Assembly (NCBI GenBank): GCA_027625915.1
Contig: JANTQA010000021.1
Span: forward strand, 2,108,001-2,172,000
Source: Anaeramoeba flamelloides
Lineage: Eukaryota; Metamonada; Anaeramoebidae
DNA length: 64,000 bases
Reading direction: 5' to 3'
Both the position numbers and the translations under genes were made by a program. The notes beneath the pieces were generated by a model that was not told the origin of the DNA, searched no databases, and saw only the letters and a program-made list of their open reading frames with translations. Position 1 is the stretch's first letter. Every line of letters starts with the position of its first letter. This document shows, piece after piece, positions 1 through 12,900 of the stretch.

Positions 1-436
1 AAGATAGTCTTAAAAAAAAAACAGTTCTTGGATTTATAGAATCCATTTTATCTTTAATCTTTTAATTTTTCCATTCTTAATCTGTCACTCTTTTTTTTTT
101 CGATTTGATACAGTTTGTAAAATAACTGTGTAGAAGTTTTAATATGTGTTTTTGGAAATTGATTGTGTTGATTTTTGAAATAACTGTTGTTTTTTTTAAA
201 CTTTTTTATTTTTTCTTTAACTGTGGTTTTTGGTTTTTATTTGTTGTTTTTCGAAAAATATAGTCCAGTTTAACTATACTTTCAATTCAATCAAAATGTA
301 CAATAGATCACATTATTAAAGTGTTTTTTTACAACCTTCAAGTCCAATCTCCTGATAAAAGAGAGCTAATTCAACCAAATTTAAACAAAATAACACCAAA
401 ATTGACAACAACAAAATATTTCAATTTGGATAAATA

Positions 437-911
437 CAGTGGTGTAACTAACCCGTGTTTTTTATTTTAACCCATTACTAAAATTTAACTCATGCAAAAA
501 ATATTGGTTGTCTCTACAAATAAAAGAAACGAATCAAAGCGGTGGAAACAGTATATAAACAAGAAATAGGGTTCTTTAAATAAATTTTAAAAAAGAATTA
601 TGAAGATACTGGAAGATTAAAATGTTATTTTTTGACAAAAAAATGTGTATAATTTCATTTTTTGATTTTTTATAAAAAAATCATTTTATCTCACAAATTT
701 TGTAAATATGATGAAATTTTTGAAACAAAAGCATTTAATATAATTGAGCCATTTTGATTAATCAAAGATCTAACCTCTAAAGTCAATTTGGTTATGAACC
801 AAGAATCTATTAGTGATTTTTGGTCTTCCAATACCCAAGTCTGAAAAAAAAACACGAGTTAAATTTTAGTAATGCGTTAAAGGTTGTCTGGACGGGTTAT
901 TTCCACCACTG
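437..911. mobile_element. 475-bp TIR element with TA ends (family 1)
   Basis: The ends are inverted copies beginning CAGTGGTG, followed on both sides by an AACCCGT block and by ATTACTAAAATTTAACTC. Each end abuts TA (435-436 and 912-913), the target duplication of Tc1/mariner elements. No transposase frame was recognised in the centre. Only this copy was seen in the window. Confidence 0.75.
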
Positions 912-1831
912 TACAAAAAAAAAAACAATAAAAAGGGTAAAAAGAGTTTCATTAAAATTTTTTTACTGGTATCTCCACATGTTGCAAAAATGAAATCAAC
1001 AAAAATTTCTTTTCATTTTCCTTTTTTCCTTTAACCTACCGTCTTCAAATTATATTTTGTAATTGGTTGACTTTATTTATTTATTTTCATTCTTTTTTTT
1101 TCTTTATTGAACGGTATATGAATCCTCAATGAAAGAATATTTCATATTGAATCAAAAATTTAAATAACAGATATTTTATCCGATTAAAATTCTACAAGAA
1201 CATGCCCAATTACTAAATAATAACTAAATCAATTGATTTTCAACAGGTTTAATAATGAGAGCAAATTAAATCCCTAAAAAGACCAATTTTCATTGAAAAT
1301 ATCAAGATCTTTTAATTTTTCCTTTTAATAATAAAGATAATCTTTTAAAAAACTTTAAATAAAAATTTCTTTTTTGACTTGTGGGAACAACAGTATTATT
1401 GACAAGATAGATAGACCCCCTTTTTAAAATTAAGCATATTCTTGAAAACTTTTCATTTAAACAACAGATAAAAAAAAGAATACAATATCAAAAAAGTTGG
1501 AAAAATACATTTAAAAACACATTTTTGAAAAAATAAAAGAAAAAATTTATAAAAAAATATAAAAATCAACCGGTTATTTAACATACTGTACTTAATTAAA
1601 AATCCCTTTGAATTTTTTTTCACATATGATATTTGAAAATAAAATAGTATTTGAGTACCAAATTACAACACACTAAAACACTAGTTTTTAAAAACAAAAG
1701 TTTTTTTTTTTTTTTGTTTCAATGGAATATATAATCTGGTATACACAAATAGTGTTTCTTAGGTTAAATCCATTTTGAAGGTTAATGACTTGATCTATAA
1801 GTAAAATTTTGAAATGAATTTGATTAAAATA

Positions 1832-2052
1832 AGCCAAATTTCAAAATTAGGGGCAAACTTTATCATTATTATTATTTTCTTTTTTCATTTGTCTTTCAAA
1901 AAATAAAATAATAGCAATATATTTTTATTTATTAATTAATATAGACTATTATCTCTAAACACTTTAGTAAAATACATTATTATTCAAAAAAAAAAACAAT
2001 TAAACAAATTTTTTTCTGATGAAATATCTACCCCTATTTTTGAAATTTAGCT
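1832..2052. mobile_element. 221-bp TIR element with TA ends (family 9, copy 1)
   Basis: Inverted ends AGCYAAATTTCAAAA followed by WTAGGGG, abutting TA on both sides. The interior matches, in reverse, the element at 18788-19007 nearly end to end. It is non-coding and MITE-like. Confidence 0.78.
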
Positions 2053-2595
2053 TATTTCATAATATGTGAACTTTTTATTTTCTTGATGATAATTAATTTA
2101 CAAAAAACTTTACTCTATTTTTTGAGATAAATTTGAAATTTGATCTTATATTTTTCGAAATTATTTTTTTTTAATAGAACTTTAAGAAATCAATACACTG
2201 TTTACTTTTGGGTTATTTTCAATTTCTTTGATAGGTTAATGTGTATGTCTTCTATAACAAAAAAACACTCTTTGTATTTTGAAATACGCATTAAATTTTT
2301 TTGCACTCATTATTTTGACAACAGTAAAATGGATGAGAGAGGATCAAAAGTTAAACCATTTTACACCCCAAAAAAAAAAAAAAAAAAAAAGTAGATTAAA
2401 TAAATCAACTTCCACTCTACCGTAGCATTCAATTGCACCGTGGATTTAAAAATGAAATAAATTGTTTGTCAACAATTACTTTGAATTTTTAAAAATCAAC
2501 AAGACACAACCATAGTAAAAATAATTGCATTTTTTGATTCTTCTTTGAAAATATTAAAAAGTGAAAATTTTTACTTCATGTTTCTACTCCCTTAA

Positions 2596-3148
2596 GGATT
2601 ATAATCCCTGAAATTTGAAAAAAAGATTATCTTGTGTAGATTGAAGTGAGTTGTCGATTTGGTTCTTAGCTGATCGATCTTGTATTTGGTATGCATTTTA
2701 ATAGTGTTTCAAAAGTTCAATTTTTGACAATTTATTTTTTTTTATTTCAGAAATTCAAATTGAAGAATTTAAGATTAATATATTGATAGGCGTTCAAGAA
2801 TAACCTTTGAATTTTGGGTTGTAGAAAAGAATCTTGATTAACTTTTTTGTCAATTAACCAAATTAAATAATAAAATTTTTTAAAAGCTCCTAATAAAACC
2901 AAACTTAATAAAAAATTTCAACCAACAACCCACAAACACATTTTTTCTAACCAAAGTTCCAGCCAATTAATCTTAAACCCTTCAATTCGGATTTGGGAAA
3001 AAAAAAAAATAAATTGTCAAAAATTCCCATTCTGAAACACTATTAAAATCCATACCAAATACAAAGATCGATCAGCTAAGAACCAAATCAACAACTCACT
3101 ACACCCTACACAAGATAATCTTTTTTCAAATTTCAGGGATTGTAAACC
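2596..3148. mobile_element. 553-bp long-TIR element with TTAA ends (family 2, copy 1)
   Basis: The two ends are about 200-bp inverted copies beginning GGATTAYAATCCCTGAAATT and including GGTTCTTAGCTGATCGATC. Each end abuts TTAA (2592-2595 and 3149-3152), the target site of piggyBac-type elements. No transposase is visible, so this is a non-autonomous copy. Confidence 0.78.
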
Positions 3149-4291
3149 TTAACAGAAATCAGTTTCATTTTTTGGAAATTTTATTTTTTGTTTATGGTTA
3201 TTTTTAATTTTGCTTCAACTTTTTACTTTTCTATTTTTTATTGATGAAATTTTACATCAAAGTGTTTTGTTAAAGGCCATTCCGTTTGAATTTTTTATTC
3301 TTTTTCATTTGATTCTTTAATTTTCCTTCTTTAACAATTTTTCTGGTTTTTTTCTTTCTTCTTGGTTTAATCAAATAAAGAAACATTTTTTAATGAAGAA
3401 ATTTTGATTGATGCTTTCTTTTTTTGCGAGAAGAAATTGATAATTTCAAAAAAAACCTACATTCTTTGGAAAATTAATCAATAAATGCTTTTTTTTTTGG
3501 TTTAGATCCTGATTCATTTGAGGATCTTGTTTTAAAAAAAGAAATTTTATTGATTTATTTTTTGATGAAACAAGAAAGGCAGAATTGTATTTTTTGAAAA
3601 AAAAAAATTTATTACAATTATTTCTGTAAAGGCTTGTTCCAACATTTCGTTCTTCTTTTAAATTACGTTCTTGGATCAGTTGGTTCTTTTTAAAATTTTT
3701 TTTGTTTCGCTTACCAAAAAGCAATTGGATTTGCTTTACCTCTCTAAATACTGGTATTTTCATCTGTGATGGGAAAAAATCCTCATCTTCTTTCTTTTTT
3801 GGATTTTATTCCTTGTGTTGCTGAACAGTTATAGTTCTTGCTAAAAAAAAACCAAGCAGAATTAATTTATACAAAGACTAATATAGAAGTTTATGTGATG
3901 AAAATGCTCTGACAAAAGTTAAATTGATCTTTTGGAATTAAGAATCTTATTGAATGATAAAACCAAAAACTTTAGTGAAAATTTTTTCTTATTTAAGGGG
4001 GCTGTCACCTTCATAGAATGATGCCAGATCTCAGTGTGTTCTTATACTTAGCCTTGTGTTTTCAATTTACTGTTAACAAACGAGACCTCAAAAAAAAATG
4101 GTTACAACAAAATCAGTTAATTTAGAGACAAATAAGAAGAATCCGAGAAAAAAAAGAGTAAAAATGATCAGAGTAGTCCAAAAGATGCTAAAAAACAAAA
4201 TATCAAGAATTAACTTTAATTTTAAAAAAATATTGTAGAACCTTGGGGTACTATTTTTAAAAAATTATTTCAAATGAGGAATTAAATTGTA

Positions 4292-4492
4292 CAGTCAGTT
4301 CCACTTTTAAGGCACAAACTTTCAACGAAATTTAAGGCACAAAAAAATCTCAAATTAAGGTACATAATTTGTAATTTTTTTTTTTTACACAAATTTATTT
4401 TACTAGAATCTGAATTTTGTGCCTTAATTTGTGATTTTTTATTGTGCCTTAAATTTCGTAGAAGGTTTGTGCCTTAAAAGTGGAACTGACTG
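4292..4492. mobile_element. 201-bp near-palindromic MITE with TA ends (family 3, copy 1)
   Basis: Almost the whole element is an inverted repeat: CAGTCAGTTCCACTTTTAAG, then GCACAAACTTTCAACGAAA and a second AAGGCAC block, mirrored on the right. TA abuts both ends. As RNA it would fold into one long hairpin. Confidence 0.88.
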
Positions 4493-4573
4493 TATATCAA
4501 ATTCTGAGAAAACCCTATTTTTGTGATCCTGAAATTTTTTTGCTAAAATTCAAAAAAAAATATATTATTATTA

Positions 4574-5174
4574 TTGATGGAAGAAGTATAAATTAAACTC
4601 TAAATGTCCTTTTACTTAAATTCCCTCAAAGGCAATTTATGCTTAAAACCATAGATTTCATCATTTTTCAAGGGAAAGACCCACCCAATTTTTTTTTTTT
4701 TTTAGGTGTAAAAAGCAGTAGCAAAAAATTGAAAAGAAAAAAGAAAAAAAATATAAGGAAAAAAGAAAAAGAAAAAAAAAAAAGAAATTTAAAAATGGCT
4801 TATATGAAGCAACTGGTAAAAAACTAAAATAAAAATATAATGTTATCTTTAATTAAAGACTCCCAAAACCACAACCACAATACTTTTTGTTGATTTAATT
4901 ATTTGGTAATTGATCATGAATGTTCACTCGGGAGATCGTTGTTTAAGTTGTTGTTAACCCCCCCCTCCCCCTTTTTTTTTTTGATCTGATTTGAATAAAA
5001 CCTTTTTCATGTTTAGGCTTCGCTTTTTAGTTTTGATTTTCAAGTTACTCATACTTTCATGTTTTAGTGTCATAGATTATCAAGTAACAACATGACCATT
5101 TTCCTTTGTAACTCTACTTCCCAATATAAAGAAGATTCTACTTGAGAGAAAAATGGATAAAAATCAAAAAAATA
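4574..5174 (+). repeat. 0.6-kb dispersed repeat, copy 1
   Basis: Matches 44440-45007 and 56962-57540 throughout in the same orientation. Shared blocks include GGAAGAAGTATAAATTAAAC, TTGATCATGAATGTTC, TTCAAGTTACTC and CAATATAAAGAAGATTC. It has an A-rich middle. No terminal repeats, coding frame or target duplication were found, so the class is open. Confidence 0.82.
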
Positions 5175-5617
5175 CATTATTATTTAAAGGTTTACGTCAT
5201 CGGATTCTAAAGTTGAGTAATTCTGGTACCCCATCATTTTTAATTCATTGGAAAATGTCAAAATTCTAATTTGTTATCTTATTTTTTATTTTAACCAAGA
5301 AAAAAAAAGATGTGGGGAAATTGGATAACCCACTTGACACGAAGAAGAAGTGTATTTCCTACTCCAATACTTATTTTGAATATAAACACTGTTTCAGTCA
5401 AAAAATCCAAAAAAAACATTTTTTTTCAAATATCAATTATTTTATATAATTGACCTTTGAAGAACAAATAAGAAATAAAGAGAATAATACACCCCAAAGA
5501 AATGTTGATATATGTCTGAAAGAAAACTAATTAATCAATAGATTTTCTTAAAAATTGAAAAACTCAAATTCTTAGGGCCCTATTGAGAAAAACAAGGATG
5601 TTCGTTTTGAACTTCTA

Positions 5618-5781
5618 CTGGCATTTGAATAATAAATATGAAACATTTCTCACTTCATTTTCCATACTTTTCTTTTAGAAATTAAGCCCCCAAACGAAGT
5701 TTGTTGGTATTTGTGGTCTCTATTTGAAAAAGGAAATAAAAATGAAGTGAAAAATTTTCAAATTTATTAAACAAATATCAA
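5618..5781. mobile_element. Short copy of the family 8 TIR element
   Basis: Left end CTGGCATTTGAATAATAAAT after TA, with CTCACTTCATTTTCC following; the right arm is a mirrored copy ending CAAATATCA. It is an internally deleted version of the 9101-9828 element; the right boundary is approximate. Confidence 0.6.
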
Positions 5782-6630
5782 GATCAAAGGTCGAATTGAA
5801 TTGCAATAGAAATCAATAGATTTCTCAACAATCTTTACATGGTTTCAATGACATTAGAATAACATATTTTTACCAAGTGACTATTGATCTTGCAATAAAA
5901 AATTTTTTTGCAACTGAATGACGTTTTAAAAAAAAAATCGAAAAAAAAAATCGAAAAAAAGAAATGTGAAAAAATGATTTCAATTTTGAAAATTTCCAAA
6001 ATAAAATTTTTCTTCTAATATCTATGTAAACCCTTTAAAAACGTGTATTATACCATTACAACTGGGCCCCCTTGACTGAAAAATAGTTTATCTGTTATTG
6101 TGTAAAAAAAAAAAAAACAACAACCAAATTTTAACCTACTTAAATTTGAAGTAAATAATCCACTTAAAAAACAATGTGAAACCATTCAAACCAATCTAGA
6201 AACTTTAAATTACAATAATAATACTAAACAATCTTAATGAACTCTTTCCAGGATTTTGTCTTACAAACTTTAAACTTTTTTTTTTTATTGTTTAATATTT
6301 TCTTCAAAAAAAAAAAAAATCTAAAGTATTTTATATGTGTGTATTTAATTACAAAATTTGAAGTTAAATTCTCTAATTTTAATACAATGCTGTTTTTTGG
6401 TGATGTAAATCATTATTTAAGAAAAAATAGGAAAATACAATCTATAATTATCCGGATTAAGATCTCAATGTTATAAAAATGTAAAATAAAAGATCACCAA
6501 ATTTTAACAAAATCGAATTTAACTTGGGATGATAAATTTTAAAAACGATATTTTTCCAAGGTCTTTCAACATTTGCTACTCAATTGTAAAAAATAAAAGA
6601 CACTTTTCTCATTTTTTGGATTTATTATTA

Positions 6631-6829
6631 AAGTCAGTTTCACTTTTAAGGCACAAACTTTCAACGAAAATTAAGGCACAAAAAAAATCTCAAATTAAGG
6701 CACAAAATTTTGGATTTTAGTAAAATAATTTGTGTAAAAAAAAAAATTCCCAATTTTGTGCCTTAATTTGAGATTTTTTTGTACTTTAAATTTCGCTGAA
6801 AGTTTGTACATTCAAAGTGAAACTGACTG
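6631..6829. mobile_element. 199-bp near-palindromic MITE with TA ends (family 3, copy 2)
   Basis: Diverged copy of the 4292-4492 element: AAGTCAGTTTCACTTTTAAG at the left and its inverse at the right, TA at 6629-6630 and 6830-6831. Confidence 0.85.
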
Positions 6830-9100
6830 TAAGAATGAATTGTTTTAAAGAACTTAATCCATTAAATAGATGTTTTTAAATATATAAATTTCCATCTCCA
6901 AATTCAAAGTGTGGCTAGACCAGATAATTAAATATATTTTTATTCAAAATTCTTTTTCTGAAATAACATTTTGAACATTTTGCTAAGAATTTTTTAAAAG
7001 ATTTGTAACTAATTTATTAATATACGATACATATTATTTTTCCAAAAAGTAAAAAAAAAAATAATTTATAAAAACAGAATAAATCGAATTTCAAAAAGAA
7101 AAATGAACAATATAAAACCCAAATAATCTGATTGAAGAATCTCTATTTTTTTCATTTTTTGATTTTAAACTGAATAAAATATTTATTTTTCAAATTTTTT
7201 TTTTTAAAACCTAAAAATTATCTTTTGGGAACCTTAGAATTACTTTTAAAATTATTTCATAATTCAAAAAAACATTTAATTTTTTTATTATTATTCATTT
7301 AAAATTGAATTTAGAAGTGTTCTAAAACAAAGAACGAAGCTGAAAACTCTTTTGTTGAAAATTACAAGGTAAAATACTACTTTAATAATAAAAAAAAACT
7401 GTTTTTGTAAAAATTTTGAGATATAATATATGATTATTTTTTTTTAATGGGTTGAACTTGTTTTTGAAGGTTGATTTATTGGTTTAATAACAATCGTTTT
7501 CTTTTCTAAGGGATTAAAGAAAAAGAAGAAACGATAAAAATTATTTCTAGTAAAAATATAATAAATTATACTTTAAGAAGTCATACTGATGGAAATTCAC
7601 TTTGGATTTACATATATAAATATATAGTTTCAAAAAATCAGACTTATCGACTACAACAATACAAAAAAAAACCCACAAAAAATAAATATAAACAAAAATT
7701 TTCTTTCCATTATTTTATTAAATATTAAACACGATTAGAAATAATCAAAATAATGTTTTTATTCTTCTAAAAATCTATTTTTATGTTATCATTTTATTGA
7801 TTAAACAAGATTAGAAATATTTTATTTTTCAATGAATTGAGGAATGAATTGTGTTTTTTTTCATTTAGTGATTAAATTATTTCGATGAACTCAGTACTAA
7901 TTTATAAATTAGAAATGAGGATAAATCTCATTTAGTTATATTAAAAAAATAAGAAGAATATAAGATAAATAACTCTTTTATAACCAGTTTTCGGAAATGT
8001 TTTCATTTTTATTTTTTTCGTTTTTTTTCTTTATTTGTAATCATTTTACAAACTATATGAAGTTAACTAAGAATATAGAAATATTATATTTTGAAATAAA
8101 AACCAAATAATTGATTACATAAAAAGCTGAGTTGAAAAACTATTTTTTGAAAAATCAGAATAATTCTCTGAAAATATAAGATAAAAGAAAAAAAAATTTT
8201 TTTACTCAAAGATCCCCTAATTTATTCCTTATGATTTTCTTGCTATTTAAACATAATTTTATATCAAAGGGGATATTATCAAACAAAAAAAGAGTTGTTG
8301 GGTTCTTATATAGTTTATTATTTACATTCATCCCATATAAGAAGAAAAAATTGAAAAATTATCAAAAATATACTTGGGCTTTTAATTTTTATATCATTCT
8401 TGGCTTAACATGTTATATTAAATAAAGTGATCTTTCTTGCCCGATTCTAACATTAAAAAGGTATGTTGAAAATACCCCCCCCATGGTATATTTTATTAGT
8501 TTTTTTTCTTTGATTTATTTCAAGAATTCACTCGAGTATATTTCTTCTCTCAAAAACCTCATTTAATTAAACCCAAAATATAATAATTAAAAAAATTCAA
8601 CAAATTGAAAAATTAAAGATTTCAGTTTTATTTGCCATGGTTCTTTTTACAAATAGAGATGAGAAATGTATTTTGTTTTCAAAGTTAGAATCTTCTTATA
8701 AGATTTAAAAAAATCTATTTGAAAAAAAATTTTCGCAATTAATATTTTTCAAAATGGTAAAATTTTTACCTTTGTAAATCAAAGGGAGTTCTCTAAAAAT
8801 ACCTCAAAAAGTTTGTAAAAATAAAATAAAAAAAAACTTTCAATTACGATAAATTCATAGTTTTTACCAAATTGAAATTAAATTGATAATATTGCAAGCT
8901 TAATTTCGTTTATAATTCTTTAAATAGCTTTTCAAAAGAACAGTTTTCAAAATCGTTGATAAAAAAATTTTAGATGATAATTATTTTTTAAAAAGATGAA
9001 TATATTGGTTTAAAAGCAAAAATAATCAATCAAAAACTCACAATAACGAAATATTCAATTAATGAGATTAAATAATTCTTCAAAACTTGAAAAATAAATA

Positions 9101-9828
9101 CTGGTATTTGAATTCTAAATGGGAAACAATTTTCACTCCCTTTTCCAGATTTTTCTTGAATAAATCCTGTTCTCAATGAAGTAAGTTGTAATTTGTGACA
9201 ATATATAAACTTAATTTCATAATAAATGGCCCATGTTACATTTGAATTTTGAATTGCTTTTGTATTGTTTTGAAGTTTTTCCCCTCACAATTAAAAGTTT
9301 TCAAATAAATCATTTTTTCTCTTTTTTATTTTTATAACAGTGTTTTGTTAAAATGGAAAATGAAAAGGAAAAATTGGAAATAAGTAGCAAGTGAATTAAT
9401 GAAAAAATTGGTTTCAAATATAAAAAAGAGATTAGACTTATTGATTCAAATAGAAGGATAATCGATAAATGGGTTTTATTAATTTTTTAAATTTTCTATT
9501 TTTTATGTAAGGCTTTTTTCAAAATAAATGTACCAATTTTTTTAATTGTTTCTCTGAATTTTTTTCTTTTTTTTTTAGACAAAAAATAAATATCTCTTGA
9601 GTATAGAACTGAACATTAAAAATGTAATTTTTATATTATAATAGATAACTTCAATTATTAAAAATATTTGTTTTCTAAATTTGATTTTTAATAGGACAAT
9701 GATTTTGAAATAGAGTTTATTTGAAAAAGGAAATTGAAAATTTTATGCAAATTCTCTGAAAAAACTTTTTAAAAAAAAAATCTAGAAAAGAAAGTGAAAA
9801 TTTTTCCCATTAATAATTCAAATATCAG
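9101..9828. mobile_element. 728-bp TIR element with TA ends (family 8, copy 1), just upstream of G-beta
   Basis: The ends are inverted copies of CTGGTATTTGAATT, TAAATGGGAAA and TTTTCACTCCCTTTTCCAGA. TA lies at 9099-9100 and 9829-9830. The element ends 167 bp before the G-beta start codon, so it may form part of that gene's promoter region. Confidence 0.72.
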
Positions 9829-9995
9829 TAAATTATTGGTCTGAATAACAAATCTATTCTATACAAAAATGTTTGGGTAAATTAAACACTGTTTCGCCAT
9901 ATTTCTTGTCACAACCAAGAAAATATAGACAGACAAAACTAATTAAACTTTTTACTAATTCATTTTCTCTCTTTTTTTCCAATCACTCAAATTGG

Positions 9996-12900
9996 ATGTC
10001 TCTTTCACAACAAATTGAAGAAAAAAAAAAGGAACTCAAACTTCTGAAAGAAGAACTCTCCAACAAACGATCTGGTGGGAACTCGTTCATTTTAAAAAAG
10101 ACATCTTCGAATGTACAGTCTTTCAATTCTTCACCTTTAAAAATTCGAAGGAATTTAACAGGGCATCTCGGTAAAATTTATGGACTGCACTGGGCACAAG
10201 ATTCGACTAGACTTGTTTCTGCTTCTCAAGACGGTAGACTTATTGTTTGGAATGCAAAATCAACAAACAAAGTATATTTTTTTGTTTTTTTTTTTGTCTT
10301 GTTATGTTTTTCAGTATCATTTTTTCGAAAGTTTTTCAAAAATTCTATTTTTTCCACATCTTTTGTTGATCGGTCAATTTGTAAACCACCAATAACCTTT
10401 TCTTGAATTTTAACATGATTTTTTTGTCTTGGCATTAGTTACATGTAATTCCCTTAAGATCAAATTGGATTATGACAGCTGGTTTTGCACCTTCAGGAAA
10501 AATGGTTGCATCAGGTGGTCTTGGTAGTGTTTGTTCTGTTTTTGATATTACAGATAATGAAGACAATAATTTACGGTATGATTTTATTGCTTTTTCCTTT
10601 TCTTTTCTGAATGTTTTGTTTTGGTATTGTAATAGTTTTTATTCTTTTCCTGATTCGATGTATTTTAATGTTTTAATTTTTTTTTCACTTCTTAAACACC
10701 CTATAATTCAAAAATAATAAATACTACACAAACTTTTCAACAACACAACCAAAAACTTAAAGAACTTTTCTCGAATTATATGGACACACAGGGTATATTT
10801 CATGTAATAGATTTTTAGATGATCAACAAATCCTTACTGCTTCTGGTGATATGACTTGTATCCTTTGGGATATTAATTCTGGTTCAAAAATTACAGAATT
10901 TGCAGATCATCACAGTGATGTTATGTCGTAAGTTGATTTTCTTTTTATTATTTCTTTTATCTTTTTATTTTTTTTTCATTTTTCTCTCAATTTTTGTGAT
11001 GTTTTTCTTTTCATTGGGGAGAGCAGATCGTTTGTCTTTGAAAGAATTCTTTACCTTCTTTAAAATTCAAGATCACTAAATTTCTTTTTGATTTTAATAC
11101 GATTTTTCTCCCATTCTTTTTTTTTTTTTTTGTAGATACGAGACCCCTTAGTCTAAACAAGTATTTTTAGAACAACACCCAAAAAAATCATAAAAGAGAA
11201 ATTTCTTAAAAATCGAGCAGAAAATTACTGTATTTTGATAATATATTTAACACTTTTTTTTTGTTTTACCATTGTAGAAAAAAAGTTCAAACACGGTTTT
11301 TAATTTGGAAAATTACTGAAAATTCAAAGTAAGATCAATTAAAAAAAGAATAAATAAATAAATAAAGACAAAATGAAGTGTTCAACACAATAGCAGTTTT
11401 TTTAATACTATCTTTTGGTATGAGCTTTTCTTTGATTGATCAATTATTAAAAATTTGTTCAAAAAATTGACTATTTTTGCGATCTCCAAAACCACACATA
11501 AACAATTTCGATAACTCTGGTAGATTTAAATTGTATTTGTTGGGTTGATTGAAAATAATATAACGGGTTATTATTTGAAGTTAATTGGTTTCTTCTTTTT
11601 ATTGGTTTTACTTTTCATTTTCGGTAATGTTCCCGAATTAAAAACCGTGTTTCACTTTTTTTCCAAAACAGTTACCTCTACTTTTAAAATCAAATTATAA
11701 TTAAAACTTTTCTCAAAGTTCAATAAGAAAGCTTAATTGTGTCTCTGAAAAAATATCCTTTCTAATTGATTTTATGAAGATCTTTGGGCTTTTCGAATTA
11801 TTCATAAAATATTTTTTAGGAACTTGAAAAACAAATTATCATTTCAAAACTAGAAAATAACAGTACCAATAATTAAAAACATTCACATTAAGATACCCCC
11901 ATAGCTTTTCAATTGAATTGTTGAGGAAACCATTCCATTAGATCTTTTATAAATGTATTGAAGCAAAAATATTTACTGACTTATTTTTAATTGAACATTA
12001 TGATCAAGAATGCTGAAATTGGTGGGTGTATAACCAAACTTGAATTTGATCTGCAAATAACAACATATATTATTTTTTAGGCTTATAGCTGTTCCAAACC
12101 TACCATGAAATCCATGATAAACAGAAAATCCATTTTCTGTCTCATACTTTCCTTCCCGTAACAGAATTTTATGATCAGATCAAAGCCTATTACAAATCGC
12201 GAAAAATTATAATAGGCCAAAAATTTCTTTTTGAAAAAAATTCAAATTTTAATTTTTCACTACAGACCTTAATGAACAACCAACAATTTACAAAAAATTT
12301 TCATATTTTTTGTGTATCCTTAATTTCTAAACACCTAAAAATCAAAAGGCAAGTAATATTACAAAGTAATTATTAAATTGGATCTCCATTCTTTGGAATC
12401 TTTGTTTTGGATTTTTGAATTTGTTTTCATAAACAACTAGATTTTTTGAATGTTATCACATTTGAATTTTTTTTAGAATAGCCATTTCAAACCATAAAAT
12501 TCTGGAATGGTGTATAAAAGAAGATTTTTTTTTTTTATATTTAACAGATGCAAAAAAACGGATTTCTCCGTTTGTCAAATTTCACGCAAAGTTTGAAATG
12601 TCTCGATTATCTATTGCAAAGGATTTAGTGTTAAAAACCACTTAATCGGTTACAGAGAGAATTTTGAAGTGATTAAATTTGTAACTTCTAATCCAAAGAG
12701 TGAATGTAAACACAGTCATTGGGAGTATTTTAAACTAAATCTAATTTTCTATAAAAAAAATGAATTAAAGGGTATCAGAAAAAATAAAAAATGAAGAATA
12801 AACGACATAAAGATGCTTGATAAACAAAGATATATAAAATTGAATTTAAAAAATAGATAAAAAAATGTTTAGAGTTATTGATAGAGATGAATTTGTGCGA

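Larger units (their letters stand above)
1..9995. other. Gene-poor stretch upstream of G-beta
   Basis: No gene was recognised on either strand. It holds six TIR elements (437, 1832, 2596, 4292, 5618, 6631), the 0.6-kb dispersed repeat at 4574, and the family 8 element at 9101. The remaining 6840-9090 is AT-rich with nothing identifiable. Confidence 0.7.

Noticed and set aside
2140-2394. 84-codon frame ending in poly-Lys
   Set aside because: Ends in an A run, no domain, overlaps repeat-rich DNA.
3446-3763. Minus-strand 105-codon frame
   Set aside because: No recognisable domain, Lys/Phe-rich composition as expected of random AT-rich DNA, no supporting exons nearby.
9873-9995. Upstream extension of the G-beta frame
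   Set aside because: No ATG in the extension; the family N terminus starts at ATG 9996.
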